The position numbers and the translations under genes are program-made. 64,000 nucleotides of DNA. Source: Algicoccus sp048820935 (GTDB taxonomy: Bacteria > Pseudomonadota > Gammaproteobacteria > Burkholderiales > Burkholderiaceae_B). The stretch spans positions 124,001 to 188,000 of the forward strand of contig NZ_JBMERD010000006.1 in the NCBI RefSeq assembly GCF_048820935.1, written 5' to 3'. The notes under the pieces are model-generated. The model did not search any database, was not told the DNA's origin, and saw only the letters and a list, made by a program, of their open reading frames with translations. Below are positions 34,470 to 43,151 of the stretch, in pieces (within the stretch, counting starts at the first letter, position 1; each line of letters starts with the position of its first letter).

Positions 34470-36044
34470 TTAAGCTTTTTTGGACTCAGTTGATTCCTGT
34501 TCTGTCTCAGACGTCGGTGTCTCCAGTGGGACATGCACCACGGGCGCGCCATCTAATGGAATCGGCGCGCTATCAAAAAACTCATAATAGTCTTCATAAG
34601 CGGCTGATCGACTGGAAGTAGCTGGCGCTTTCGAGCGTTCTGCAGCTGTCTGTGTAGCCTCATTACTCGATGGTGTATATAGCGGTTGAGCGCTTGCAAT
34701 CGAATCACCCGTTGCATGATGAGCATACGCCAACAGATCGTCGTCCTCATCTTCGGGCAAATGAACAATGCCCTCCACATGATGGAACTTCGGATCTGCT
34801 GCCAAATCAGCTGCAGGCAGATGCACATCTTTAGCCAATACGGGCAATGATGCACTTGCAGCAGTTGCTAAACGCCAGTGCGCGGCTGCCTTTTGTGATT
34901 GACCGATGCGATCATACAAGCTACCCAATAAAGCATGAATCCGTGCATCACTACGCTGGCGTGATGCACGTTCTAAATAACGCTGCGCCTGGCCCCACAT
35001 TTGTCCAGTCAGACAAAGTGCACCCAAGGTCACCAGTAGATCAGCATCATCTGGGCGCTGATTTAACCAAGAGACAGCCTTTTGTAATCGAGCAGAAACC
35101 TGCTCCGGCTCTGCGCGACCATACGCCGCCACCAATCTCGGATCAAAACTCTGTTTAATGGCTTGTTCAAGCAGCTTTTGAGCGCCTTTACCGTCATCGT
35201 GTTCCAGCAAACCGTCATAACCTGCCAGCGCCACATCGGTGTACAACTGCTCTTGAGAGCGCAAGGATTTCCAGAAATTCATCCAGGCCGTGGCATCACT
35301 TAATTGGCGCAACTGAGTGGCTGCACAATACTCAATCACTTCTTGTGCTTGTTGAGCGCTAATCGCGTCTTTACGCGCCAACCAGCGAGCCGTATCAATT
35401 GCTTTATCGTATTGTTGCAAATCCTGATAGGCCTGCAAGGATAAACGCATTAAATGCAAATGTTTCTGTGCGCTACCTGGAACCTGATTTAAAGCAGCTA
35501 AGGCTCGTTTTGATTGGTTATCTTCAAGCCACAACTCTGCCGAGGTTACCGCCACCGCAGTCTGCATATCTGCATCGCCTTTTAACTGTGATGAGACCTG
35601 AGCAGCCTGCTCGAGCAATTCATCACGCTTATCTCGCTGACCGTCCTCATTGGCAGAACGAGCCGCACTGAGCAAAGCCAGTAAACGACGACGTGTATTT
35701 TTTGTTTCAGTCGACAAACGGGTCAAGGTCTTTTGTGCTTGAGGGTAACGCCCTTCCAGTAATGCAGCCCAACCTGTTTCGAGCTGAATTTGCTCATGTT
35801 CTTGACGTCGGTTTTCACGCCACCCACGGTAGCGGCTTGGCGCATTGGCAAACCAGTTCAAAACTCGCAACAGGAAGTAGAGTCCTCCCAAGCAGGCTAG
35901 AAAGATCAGCACACCAAATGCCAGTGATACTTGCACACGCCAATCACCCGCAACCACCACAATATTGCCCGGATACGATTGCAGTACGACGGCCAATAAA
36001 ACCGCCACAACCACAATCAAAATTGTCCAGAACCATCCTCTCAT
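34470..36044 (-). CDS. hemY: HemY-like TPR membrane protein
   Basis: 524 residues. Two membrane helices (about 3-22 and 38-63), then a long helical part of TPR type (about 80-390) and an acidic, low-complexity C-terminus. It is the proteobacterial HemY of the hemCDXY cluster, not protoporphyrinogen oxidase; its role in heme synthesis is unclear. E. coli HemY has about 400 residues, so this one is long, mostly through its Ser/Thr/Glu-rich tail. Its ATG overlaps the hemX stop by one base (TAATG). Confidence 0.9.
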   Translation of the reverse strand: MRGWFWTILIVVVAVLLAVVLQSYPGNIVVVAGDWRVQVSLAFGVLIFLACLGGLYFLLRVLNWFANAPSRYRGWRENRRQEHEQIQLETGWAALLEGRYPQAQKTLTRLSTETKNTRRRLLALLSAARSANEDGQRDKRDELLEQAAQVSSQLKGDADMQTAVAVTSAELWLEDNQSKRALAALNQVPGSAQKHLHLMRLSLQAYQDLQQYDKAIDTARWLARKDAISAQQAQEVIEYCAATQLRQLSDATAWMNFWKSLRSQEQLYTDVALAGYDGLLEHDDGKGAQKLLEQAIKQSFDPRLVAAYGRAEPEQVSARLQKAVSWLNQRPDDADLLVTLGALCLTGQMWGQAQRYLERASRQRSDARIHALLGSLYDRIGQSQKAAAHWRLATAASASLPVLAKDVHLPAADLAADPKFHHVEGIVHLPEDEDDDLLAYAHHATGDSIASAQPLYTPSSNEATQTAAERSKAPATSSRSAAYEDYYEFFDSAPIPLDGAPVVHVPLETPTSETEQESTESKKA

Positions 36045-37516
36045 TACTGTGACTCCCCGGATTCAGTGGTCGTTTTTAAGAGCTGCGAAGCCATTGCCAA
36101 AGCACTCAGACTCTCAGAAACTGAGCCTGTCTGTGGCTTCACTGACGATGCTTTGAGCTGTTTGATTTCTTCTAACGCAGCAAGTGTTTCGGGTGCTTTT
36201 GTGTCGTAATAATTCGTGACGATGCTTTCCACACTCTCCAGCTGCGACTGCCAAACAGTGTTTTCTTGCGCCAGCATGGCCAGTTGTGCTGTCAGCAACA
36301 TCGAATGCAGGTTGGTGCGCAACAACATGGCTTGCTGATCGGACAACAACAAGGCAGCTGAATCGCTCGCATGGCGCACTTCAACTAAGTTTGCAAACTC
36401 TTTTGACAACACTTGGGTTGCACGTGCACCCAGCGCAAGCGTTTGATCCGCCCAAGATTGCCACCAAGCTTGCTCTTGTGCGCCTTCATTTGATTGAGCC
36501 ACAGACGACTCTGTGCCTGCATCATCCGAAGCTGGTGACTGCGCCGGCGACTCAGAGCCTACGTATTCAATCACAGAGGGAACCTGCTGATCAGGCATCA
36601 ATAACGGCGCCGATTCAATCACAGCCGCAACACGCTTCAAACCAGATGACAAAGCGTTGACATTAATCACAGGCAAAACTCTGAGCTCACTCAGATCCCG
36701 AGAGATCGCATCATGCAGATCTGCAAATGCGACCGAATCCGGTTGATGTGAAAGAACAGACTGCGCCACCTCAAGAATCGAAATGGCGTTTGGAATATGA
36801 CCCGTTAATGCCAATTGCTGCTGAGCCATCAAAAGTAGACGTCGCACATCATTAATCACAATGCGATCGTCTAAGCCTCGACTCATCGTCTGCCAAGCCT
36901 TATCAAAACCAGCCACTTCGCTACGCAAAGAACGCACATCACGGCGCAATACCTGAACCGTTTCTTCTTGTGAAGTCACGGTGGCTTGTGTGCTCTTCAT
37001 CATTTGTTGCAACGAAGTCACCTCGGAATCCGATGAGCTCAATCGACTGGCCACCAATCGTGAGACCTCGTCGAGTCTTTGTTCCTGCCACCAGGTCAAA
37101 CCAGCGACACCGACTAACCCAATCACAACCAAACCTGTAAGCCAGCCTAGTATTCCACCACGAGTTGGTTTTTGTGGGGTGCTAGGTGGCGGCGACACTT
37201 TAGGCGGTTCCTGACGCACAGTACTCGCGGGTGCGCTGGGTCTGGATTCGTTTTTCTTAGTCGTTGCTTGACGCGAATTATCTTTCGATTTTTCAGGTGT
37301 GCTTGTTACTGATGTCGTAACAGCATCTTTGTTCTGAGATGGTTCGACTTTCGACGCCGACGGATCTGCCTGGCGTGATGTCGTTTGATCACCCTGCTTC
37401 ATATTCTTTTCGCTTCCTGAAGACGCAGATTGTTTGGTCTGGGAAAGGTCTGACGCGGTTTTGTCAGAATCAAGCGCAGATTGTGCTTGTTTGTCTTTTT
37501 TGTCATTCATAGTCAT
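36044..37516 (-). CDS. hemX: HemX-like membrane protein
   Basis: 490 residues. A hydrophilic Lys/Ser/Gln-rich N-terminus (1-115), one membrane helix (about 122-145, GWLTGLVVIGLVGVAGL), a coiled coil (about 150-200) and the HemX domain (VRRLLLMAQQQLALTG near 228). It is often annotated as uroporphyrinogen-III methyltransferase, but this protein has no visible SAM-binding methyltransferase motif, so a structural or regulatory role in heme synthesis is more likely. Lies between hemD and hemY. Confidence 0.9.
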   Translation of the reverse strand: MTMNDKKDKQAQSALDSDKTASDLSQTKQSASSGSEKNMKQGDQTTSRQADPSASKVEPSQNKDAVTTSVTSTPEKSKDNSRQATTKKNESRPSAPASTVRQEPPKVSPPPSTPQKPTRGGILGWLTGLVVIGLVGVAGLTWWQEQRLDEVSRLVASRLSSSDSEVTSLQQMMKSTQATVTSQEETVQVLRRDVRSLRSEVAGFDKAWQTMSRGLDDRIVINDVRRLLLMAQQQLALTGHIPNAISILEVAQSVLSHQPDSVAFADLHDAISRDLSELRVLPVINVNALSSGLKRVAAVIESAPLLMPDQQVPSVIEYVGSESPAQSPASDDAGTESSVAQSNEGAQEQAWWQSWADQTLALGARATQVLSKEFANLVEVRHASDSAALLLSDQQAMLLRTNLHSMLLTAQLAMLAQENTVWQSQLESVESIVTNYYDTKAPETLAALEEIKQLKASSVKPQTGSVSESLSALAMASQLLKTTTESGESQ

Positions 37517-37655
37517 TGTTTAATTGTAAGCCTTTCATCAGGAATTTTGCGCCAGAAAAACCCGAAACTCTGACGAAGCGTTTACAAATCTCTGAGTCTG
37601 AGACGCTTAGAGTTTTATACACCAAAACTTTGCCAACACTAGACATCATGTCCGA

Positions 37656-38483
37656 TTATTCACACCTCGGCTCTTTGCCAAACCAGTGATGATCAACACA
37701 CTGCACAAAACCCGCCTGCAAACTTTGATCATCGGGTGCACACACGTCAATAGGTCTATCCGGCGCACTTTGTGTTCGCGATAAAAACCGTCTGGCCGGC
37801 GTAACCAAGCGAGGATGAATCACAATCACAGAGTGGATCATCAGCTTATGCAGCCATCCAGCATCTGACAAACTTTGTTCAAGCGCATCAATACTTTGCT
37901 GACTCGTTAAAAGCCACGTTCCTGTGCGCACAAAGCCATCCGTTTCGGTCCACTGTTGCAACACACTCCGTGCTTCGTCCGTCAAACTCAGACGTACTCT
38001 TTCATAAACACACAACACCTCAACGTGAACACCTGCATCAGCCAGTGTTTCGCGCAACCAAGTCCTACCATCACGGCCTGCCACAATTAAAACACGGGAT
38101 TCAGGTGTTAACCGAGGTTGCAGCACACGCCACAACCCTTCAGAGTCAGGATTATCCTGAGGTGTGGGTATCAATATATCTTGAGAATGAGGCAAATCCT
38201 GTGTGATTGCCTGCGCAGTGGCCGCACCGACCGCTGCAATCTGGGTTGTAGCTGGCCAAGCTTGTCGATATTGTTGGCGATAAAAAGCCCAGGCTGAGCG
38301 GCTGACAAACATCACATAATCAAAATTTTCTGGCGCAAAGCATTGTGATGTTTCAATGATGGGGATGGCTTTGAGTTCAAGCGCTGGCAATTCAAGAACA
38401 GACCAACCCTGTTGGCGCAAAAAAGACGCCAAATCACGTTGTCGTGCGTTTGGTCGAGTCAAAACGGCTCGTAAGGGAGTCAT
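37656..38483 (-). CDS. hemD: uroporphyrinogen-III synthase
   Basis: 275 residues from the ATG at 38483, which begins the typical MTPLRAVLTRPNARQ; a longer frame to 38546 adds 21 unlikely residues, and neither start has a strong ribosome site. The HemD fold is weakly conserved; visible marks are the early VLTRP, FVSRSAWAFY and AAVGAATAQA segments and a late LLTSQQSIDAL. It closes hydroxymethylbilane into uroporphyrinogen III. It lies about 100 bases after hemC, the preceding enzyme. Confidence 0.88.
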   Translation of the reverse strand: MTPLRAVLTRPNARQRDLASFLRQQGWSVLELPALELKAIPIIETSQCFAPENFDYVMFVSRSAWAFYRQQYRQAWPATTQIAAVGAATAQAITQDLPHSQDILIPTPQDNPDSEGLWRVLQPRLTPESRVLIVAGRDGRTWLRETLADAGVHVEVLCVYERVRLSLTDEARSVLQQWTETDGFVRTGTWLLTSQQSIDALEQSLSDAGWLHKLMIHSVIVIHPRLVTPARRFLSRTQSAPDRPIDVCAPDDQSLQAGFVQCVDHHWFGKEPRCE

Positions 38484-38581
38484 CAAGTGTCGTTCATTTG
38501 TCACACAACACCTTATCTCTTTGCGCTGACGTGTGATGAATCGCAAAAAAGCAAAGTTTTATGCACACAAGGTCGCTTCAA

Positions 38582-39544
38582 TCAATCTGCTTGTAGTAAT
38601 TCGGCCAGAATGCGGTCTGCGCCCGCCTTCAGCAACTCCTGAGCTACCTGTTCGCCCAGTGCTTGCGCATTATCAACAGAGCCACGAGCTTGCGCTTCTA
38701 GCAACTCCTGTCCGTCTGGACTGGCCACTAAGCCACGCACCCAGATTTCGGTCGGATTGTTTTCGTCAATTTGCGCAAACGCAGCCAAAGGCACGCTGCA
38801 AGATCCACCCAAACGACGCGAAACAGCACGCTCAGCCAAAGAACAAGCCGTACTTTGTGAGCATGACAAAGGCATAAGCCATTTCGCCAAATCATCGCGA
38901 CCTTCACAGATCTCAATCCCTAGCGAGCCTTGTCCAGCGGCAGGTAAAGAAAGCTCAGCGTGCATGACACTGCGAATACGGTCTGATAATTCTAAACGCT
39001 CCAACCCAGCAGTTGCCAGCACAATCGCATCAAACTCACCGTCATCCAGCTTACGCAAACGTGTATTCACATTGCCGCGCAGTGGTTTTATGATCAAATC
39101 AGGCCGTACCCGCAAAATTTGAGCCTGACGACGCAAACTAGACGTGCCTACCACCGCACCAGCTGGCATGGATTGCAAATCCGCATAGGCCGAACTGACC
39201 CAAGCATCAAATGGGACGGAGCGAGGCAAAATCGCACACAAAGAAAATCCGTCTGGCATATCTACCGGCACATCTTTGAGCGAGTGCACAGCCAAATCTG
39301 CCCGTCCATCTTCCAGAGCCATTTCCAGCTCCTTGATAAATAGACCTTTTCCGCCCACTTTTTGTAAGCTGCGATCCAAAATCTCATCACCACGTGTACT
39401 GAGTTTGAGTAGGGTCACCTCTAACCCTGGATAACAAGCCATCAATAAATCACGAACATGCTCAGCTTGCCAAACTGCTAAACGACTTGCCCGTGTGGCG
39501 ATCACAAGCGGTTTATCCAAAGGGGGAGAGTCAGGGATAGACAT
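38582..39544 (-). CDS. hemC: porphobilinogen deaminase (hydroxymethylbilane synthase)
   Basis: 320 residues. Signatures include ATRASRLAVWQAE, GGKGLFIKELEMAL, AVHSLKDVP with the catalytic Asp, GTSSLRRQAQ, LRGNVNTRLRKLD and the dipyrromethane-carrying Cys249 in LGGSCSVPLA. It joins four porphobilinogens. First gene of the hemCDXY series; a small membrane-protein gene and sucD lie upstream on the same strand. Confidence 0.97.
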   Translation of the reverse strand: MSIPDSPPLDKPLVIATRASRLAVWQAEHVRDLLMACYPGLEVTLLKLSTRGDEILDRSLQKVGGKGLFIKELEMALEDGRADLAVHSLKDVPVDMPDGFSLCAILPRSVPFDAWVSSAYADLQSMPAGAVVGTSSLRRQAQILRVRPDLIIKPLRGNVNTRLRKLDDGEFDAIVLATAGLERLELSDRIRSVMHAELSLPAAGQGSLGIEICEGRDDLAKWLMPLSCSQSTACSLAERAVSRRLGGSCSVPLAAFAQIDENNPTEIWVRGLVASPDGQELLEAQARGSVDNAQALGEQVAQELLKAGADRILAELLQAD

Positions 39545-39582
39545 AAATCAGATTTGATACGGTTTCTTAAAACTGAAGAAGT

Positions 39583-39696
39583 TTAACGCAAGTAATTCAA
39601 AGCAATCGTCAGGACGATTCCAATGACAGCGACAACAGACAAGCGTTGCAAAATACTCAAGCTCGCCTTACGTTCCATTTCATGATGATCACTCAT
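39583..39696 (-). CDS. 37-residue single-pass membrane protein
   Basis: ATG at 39696 to TAA at 39583, with AGGAG 7 bases upstream of the start. The product begins MSDHHEMERKASLSILQRL and continues with one hydrophobic helix (about residues 20-33, VVAVIGIVLTIALNYL) before a final Arg. The layout, a charged head with His residues and one helix with positive-inside ends, is protein-like. It lies between sucD and hemC on their strand, 39 bases before hemC. I do not recognise the family. Confidence 0.7.
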   Translation of the reverse strand: MSDHHEMERKASLSILQRLSVVAVIGIVLTIALNYLR

Positions 39697-39720
39697 TTCA
39701 ATTCTCCTAAAATGACAGAG

Positions 39721-39757
39721 CGGGATCAGAACGGGCAATTGAACCGTTCTGATCCCG
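39721..39757 (-). terminator. 14-base perfect hairpin after sucD
   Basis: Arms CGGGATCAGAACGG (39721-39734) and CCGTTCTGATCCCG (39744-39757) with a 9-base loop, 24 bases after the sucD stop. No T-run follows directly on the minus strand. It may end or protect the sucCD message, just upstream of the small ORF's ribosome site. Confidence 0.55.
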
Positions 39758-39780
39758 TAAAAAGTCAGTTTAATTCGGAC

Positions 39781-40662
39781 TTATAAAACAGCCTTAATCA
39801 ACTTACCCATTTCTGAGGGATTGCGTGTGGTTTTAATACCGCAAGCTTCCATGATTTCCAGCTTGGCATCCGCAGTATCTTCACCACCAGAAATCAATGC
39901 GCCGGCGTGACCCATACGCTTACCTGCAGGTGCAGTCACACCCGCAATAAAGCCAACCACTGGTTTAGTCATATTGTCTTTGACCCAGCGAGCAGCGTTC
40001 ACTTCATCGGGCCCACCAATTTCACCAATCATGATAACGGCTTCTGTTTCTGGATCGTCATTAAACATTTTCATGACATCGATGTGCTTCAGGCCATTGA
40101 TGGGGTCGCCACCAATACCAACGGCACTCGATTGACCTAGACCCAATTCGGTCACTTGCGCCACCGCTTCATAGGTCAGTGTGCCTGAACGGCTGACAAT
40201 ACCAATTTTGCCACGACGATGAATATGACCGGGCATGATGCCAATTTTGATTTCATCGGGTGTAATCAGACCGGGGCAATTAGGACCCAACAGCAATGTT
40301 TTGCTGTTCAGTGCATTCATGCGGCTTTTTACTTCCAGCATATCGCGAACAGGAATACCTTCGGTGATACAAATCACGAGATCCAGTTCAGCTTCAACAC
40401 CTTCGAGAATCGCCTGCGCAGCACCTGCGGGAGGAACATAAATAACTGAGACAGTTGCACCAGTTTCAGCTTTCGCATCGGCGACTGAACCGAAAATAGG
40501 AATTCCCTCAAAATCAGTGCCTGCTTTGGTCGGATGCACACCAGCTACAAATGCTTCGCGACCGTTGGCATATTCGCGACACATGCGAGTATGAAACTGA
40601 CCGGTTTTACCAGTGATTCCTTGGGTAATAACTTTGGTATCTTTATTAATTAAGATCGACAT
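39781..40662 (-). CDS. sucD: succinyl-CoA synthetase alpha subunit
   Basis: 293 residues: N-terminal CoA-binding ITGKTGQFHT, NCPGLITPDEIKIGIMPG, SRSGTLTYEA, and the phosphohistidine site GHAGALISGG near residue 250. With SucC it makes ATP (or GTP) from succinyl-CoA in the TCA cycle. Located 18 bases after sucC. Confidence 0.97.
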   Translation of the reverse strand: MSILINKDTKVITQGITGKTGQFHTRMCREYANGREAFVAGVHPTKAGTDFEGIPIFGSVADAKAETGATVSVIYVPPAGAAQAILEGVEAELDLVICITEGIPVRDMLEVKSRMNALNSKTLLLGPNCPGLITPDEIKIGIMPGHIHRRGKIGIVSRSGTLTYEAVAQVTELGLGQSSAVGIGGDPINGLKHIDVMKMFNDDPETEAVIMIGEIGGPDEVNAARWVKDNMTKPVVGFIAGVTAPAGKRMGHAGALISGGEDTADAKLEIMEACGIKTTRNPSEMGKLIKAVL

Positions 40663-40680
40663 TTTTTAAATCCCTGACGT

Positions 40681-41841
40681 TTATTTGGCAGCATCAACAA
40701 CAGCTTGTGCGGCATCGGCCATGGTGTCAGCACTGATGATTGGCAATCCGGAATCGGCCAGCATCTGCTTACCCAGTTCTTCATTCGTACCTTTCATGCG
40801 CACCACCAGCGGCACATTCAGATTGACCGCCTTGCAAGCTGCAATCACGCCTTCTGCAATGACGTCGCAACGCATAATACCTCCGAAAATGTTCACTAGG
40901 ATTGCGCGTACATCTTCGTTGCTGAGCATGATTTTGAATGCTTCAGTCACTTTTTCTGCTGTCGCACCACCACCGACGTCCAGGAAGTTAGCGGGCTCAC
41001 CGCCAAACAGTTTGATCGTATCCATTGTGGCCATCGCCAAGCCAGCACCATTGACCAAGCAACCGATGTTGCCATCAAGTTGAATATAAGCAAGATCATG
41101 ACGGCTGGCTTCAACTTCCAGTGGATCTTCTTCATGCAGGTCGCGATATTCAACAATTTCAGTCTGACGGAACAATGCGTTCGAGTCAAAATTGAACTTG
41201 GCATCCAATGCCACAATATCGCCACCGCCGGTCAGGATCAATGGGTTAATTTCTGCCAATGACGCATCTGTTTCGATATACGCCTGATAGAGACGACGGA
41301 ACTGATCAGCCGCTTTATCAGCACTTGCTTCAGGCACACCAATGCCAATGGCCATCTCACGTGCTTCTTTCTCGCTGAAACCAACGGTTGGATCAACAAA
41401 AACCTTGAGAATTTTCTCAGGGGTGCTATTAGCAACCTCTTCGATATCCATACCACCTTCGCTAGATGCCATCACGCAAACACGTTGTGTGCCGCGATCA
41501 GTCACAATGCCGAGGTAGTATTCTTTCTTAATGTCTGCGCCTTCTTCGATCAGCAAACGACGCACTTTCTGACCTTCAGGTCCTGTTTGATGCGTCACCA
41601 ATTGCATGCCGAGGATTTCACCAGCCATTTCACGGACTTCGTCCAAAGAGCGTGCGAGCTTAACGCCACCGCCTTTGCCACGTCCGCCTGCATGAATCTG
41701 AGCTTTCACCACCCAGACTGGACCGCCGAGTTTTTCAGCGGCAGAAACCGCTTCCTCAACGTCATAAACCGGAAATCCCTGGGGTACTGTCACGCCATAT
41801 TTGCGCAGCAGCTCCTTACCTTGATGTTCGTGGATATTCAT
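40681..41841 (-). CDS. sucC: succinyl-CoA synthetase beta subunit
   Basis: 386 residues, standard length. ATP-grasp N-terminus MNIHEHQGKELL, VVKAQIHAGGRGKGGGVK, EINPLI, and the C-terminal GGIMRCDVIAEG and MKGTNEELG. It supplies the nucleotide-binding and succinate parts of the enzyme. A 57-codon frame from upstream overlaps its first 26 bases, so its translation may be coupled to that frame. Confidence 0.97.
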   Translation of the reverse strand: MNIHEHQGKELLRKYGVTVPQGFPVYDVEEAVSAAEKLGGPVWVVKAQIHAGGRGKGGGVKLARSLDEVREMAGEILGMQLVTHQTGPEGQKVRRLLIEEGADIKKEYYLGIVTDRGTQRVCVMASSEGGMDIEEVANSTPEKILKVFVDPTVGFSEKEAREMAIGIGVPEASADKAADQFRRLYQAYIETDASLAEINPLILTGGGDIVALDAKFNFDSNALFRQTEIVEYRDLHEEDPLEVEASRHDLAYIQLDGNIGCLVNGAGLAMATMDTIKLFGGEPANFLDVGGGATAEKVTEAFKIMLSNEDVRAILVNIFGGIMRCDVIAEGVIAACKAVNLNVPLVVRMKGTNEELGKQMLADSGLPIISADTMADAAQAVVDAAK

Positions 41842-41989
41842 GTGTACCTTGTTCGGTCGTTAAATTTGAGACAGGGTTAAAAACAGATTTTAAATGTCTG
41901 GAGTGATCATGGATATCTTCCTGACTAACCAGCGCTTTGCCGAAATCTGTAACGGCTTTCGCCAGATCACTCCATTGAGAAGTGATCAT
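41816..41989 (-). CDS. 57-residue small ORF coupled to DUF2889 and overlapping sucC
   Basis: The ATG at 41989 overlaps the DUF2889 stop as ATGA, and the frame stays open for 57 codons to a TAA at 41816, 26 bases inside sucC in another frame. The product starts MITSQWSDLAKAVTDFGKAL and looks like an amphipathic helical, mildly charged soluble protein. Both overlaps suggest translational coupling. No match is recognised. The frame also carries AGTGATCATG repeats at both ends of the gap, which could instead be regulatory DNA. Confidence 0.5.
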   Translation of the reverse strand: MITSQWSDLAKAVTDFGKALVSQEDIHDHSRHLKSVFNPVSNLTTEQGTHEYPRTSR

Positions 41990-42576
41990 GAGCAATCCGA
42001 TTTGGCTGTCAATTTGCTTTCTTCAGTCAGCGGGACATACCAATCCGGGTGAAACTCCCGAACGATCGGACCATGCTGACTCAGCGCATGACAGCCATCA
42101 ATTTGAAACGGGCGACGCCCAGCCGGTTGCACAGGTTTACGGGCCCGAGAACCCGCCCGACTTTGTATAGCTACGGTCGGTAAAAAACCTGCGAGCTCAC
42201 TCACGTGCGTACAGCCAGCGACACGGCCAAACCGTTCTTTAACTGCACGTCTGAAACCTTTGACCAGATTCATGCCAACCAAATCACCATAGGCTGCTGC
42301 AATGCAGCTGCACTGTTTTCCATAAGGTGCTGCATCGTAGACCACTTGAGCAGCCACGATCTCAAAGGCTTCGTTAAAAGTAATTCGTACATGCATGTGA
42401 TGCACAGCCCGACCTGCTTCATGCACTTCACCACTGCGCCGTGTGAAATCGTACGCTTTGGTGTCAATCAATTCTGCATCGATGTCCCATAGACCATCTT
42501 CGCGCTCAAAAGACTGGGCACGAATGGTTCGGTTATGCAAAGGGGTGCGGGGATAATCAGGGGTTGGTAAAGGCAT
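41986..42576 (-). CDS. DUF2889 family protein
   Basis: 196 residues matching the DUF2889 pattern: an early HNRTIRAQSFEREDGLWDID, HHMHVRITFNEAFEIVAA in the middle, and GMNLVKGFRRAVKERF.G..GCTHV in the second half, with His and Cys residues that may bind metal. Function is unknown. It lies between recX and sucC, a position shared by other Burkholderiales. Confidence 0.85.
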   Translation of the reverse strand: MPLPTPDYPRTPLHNRTIRAQSFEREDGLWDIDAELIDTKAYDFTRRSGEVHEAGRAVHHMHVRITFNEAFEIVAAQVVYDAAPYGKQCSCIAAAYGDLVGMNLVKGFRRAVKERFGRVAGCTHVSELAGFLPTVAIQSRAGSRARKPVQPAGRRPFQIDGCHALSQHGPIVREFHPDWYVPLTEESKLTAKSDCS

Positions 42577-42653
42577 CTCGCAACAAGCTTGGGTTCAGAT
42601 ATCCGTTCAGTATAGCGCGAACTTCTAATACCACAATGACAGACCTTACAGAC

Positions 42654-43151
42654 TTACAAATTTCCGAAGTCCGCATGAAAGTTTTCAGAGTCATCCCAAG
42701 CGTCTGGACGCTGTCCTTCCAAAATCCTAATGACTAGATCGCTCCCAAATCCGCGCGACGCTAAAAATCGCGCCTGACGCGCGTACTCACGAGGCTCTTG
42801 TGGCAAGCCTGCTGCACCAAAACGCTTATACCAGACCTGATACGCACGCTCAAACTCTGTGTCTTTCAGGGCTTCTAGGCTTTCTTCAATCAGCGCCTGA
42901 TCTACCCCGCGCTCACGCAAAGTCATTTCAATTCGACGTATGCCGTGCTTAACCTGATCCCGACGCGTGAGCGCTTGTGCAAAACGCGCATCCGACTGCC
43001 AGCCTTGATCCGCCAATTCTTGCAACACACGCTCAAGTTCAGATTCATCTGTAACATGAGATCGTAACTTACGGATTAGTTCTTGGCGGGAATGCTCACG
43101 CTGGCTCAACAATCGGACAGCGCGAGCTTTTAATGAAATGCGAGCTTTCAT
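42654..43151 (-). CDS. recX: RecX, regulator of RecA
   Basis: 165 residues of helical RecX repeats: SLKARAVRLLSQREHSRQEL, LADQGWQSDARFAQA, and KHGIRRIEMTLRERGV. It binds and inhibits RecA filaments. The start overlaps the recA stop (ATGA), so the two are made from one message. Confidence 0.93.
   Translation of the reverse strand: MKARISLKARAVRLLSQREHSRQELIRKLRSHVTDESELERVLQELADQGWQSDARFAQALTRRDQVKHGIRRIEMTLRERGVDQALIEESLEALKDTEFERAYQVWYKRFGAAGLPQEPREYARQARFLASRGFGSDLVIRILEGQRPDAWDDSENFHADFGNL

Noticed and set aside
35693..36052. 119-codon plus-strand frame inside hemY
   Set aside because: Shadow frame without start signal or known motif.
36044..37516. hemX as an active uroporphyrinogen-III methyltransferase
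   Set aside because: No SAM-binding methyltransferase motif is visible; the domain order is that of the membrane HemX proteins.
40685..41083. 132-codon plus-strand frame inside sucC
   Set aside because: Antisense to a conserved TCA enzyme; Ser/Thr-rich shadow composition.
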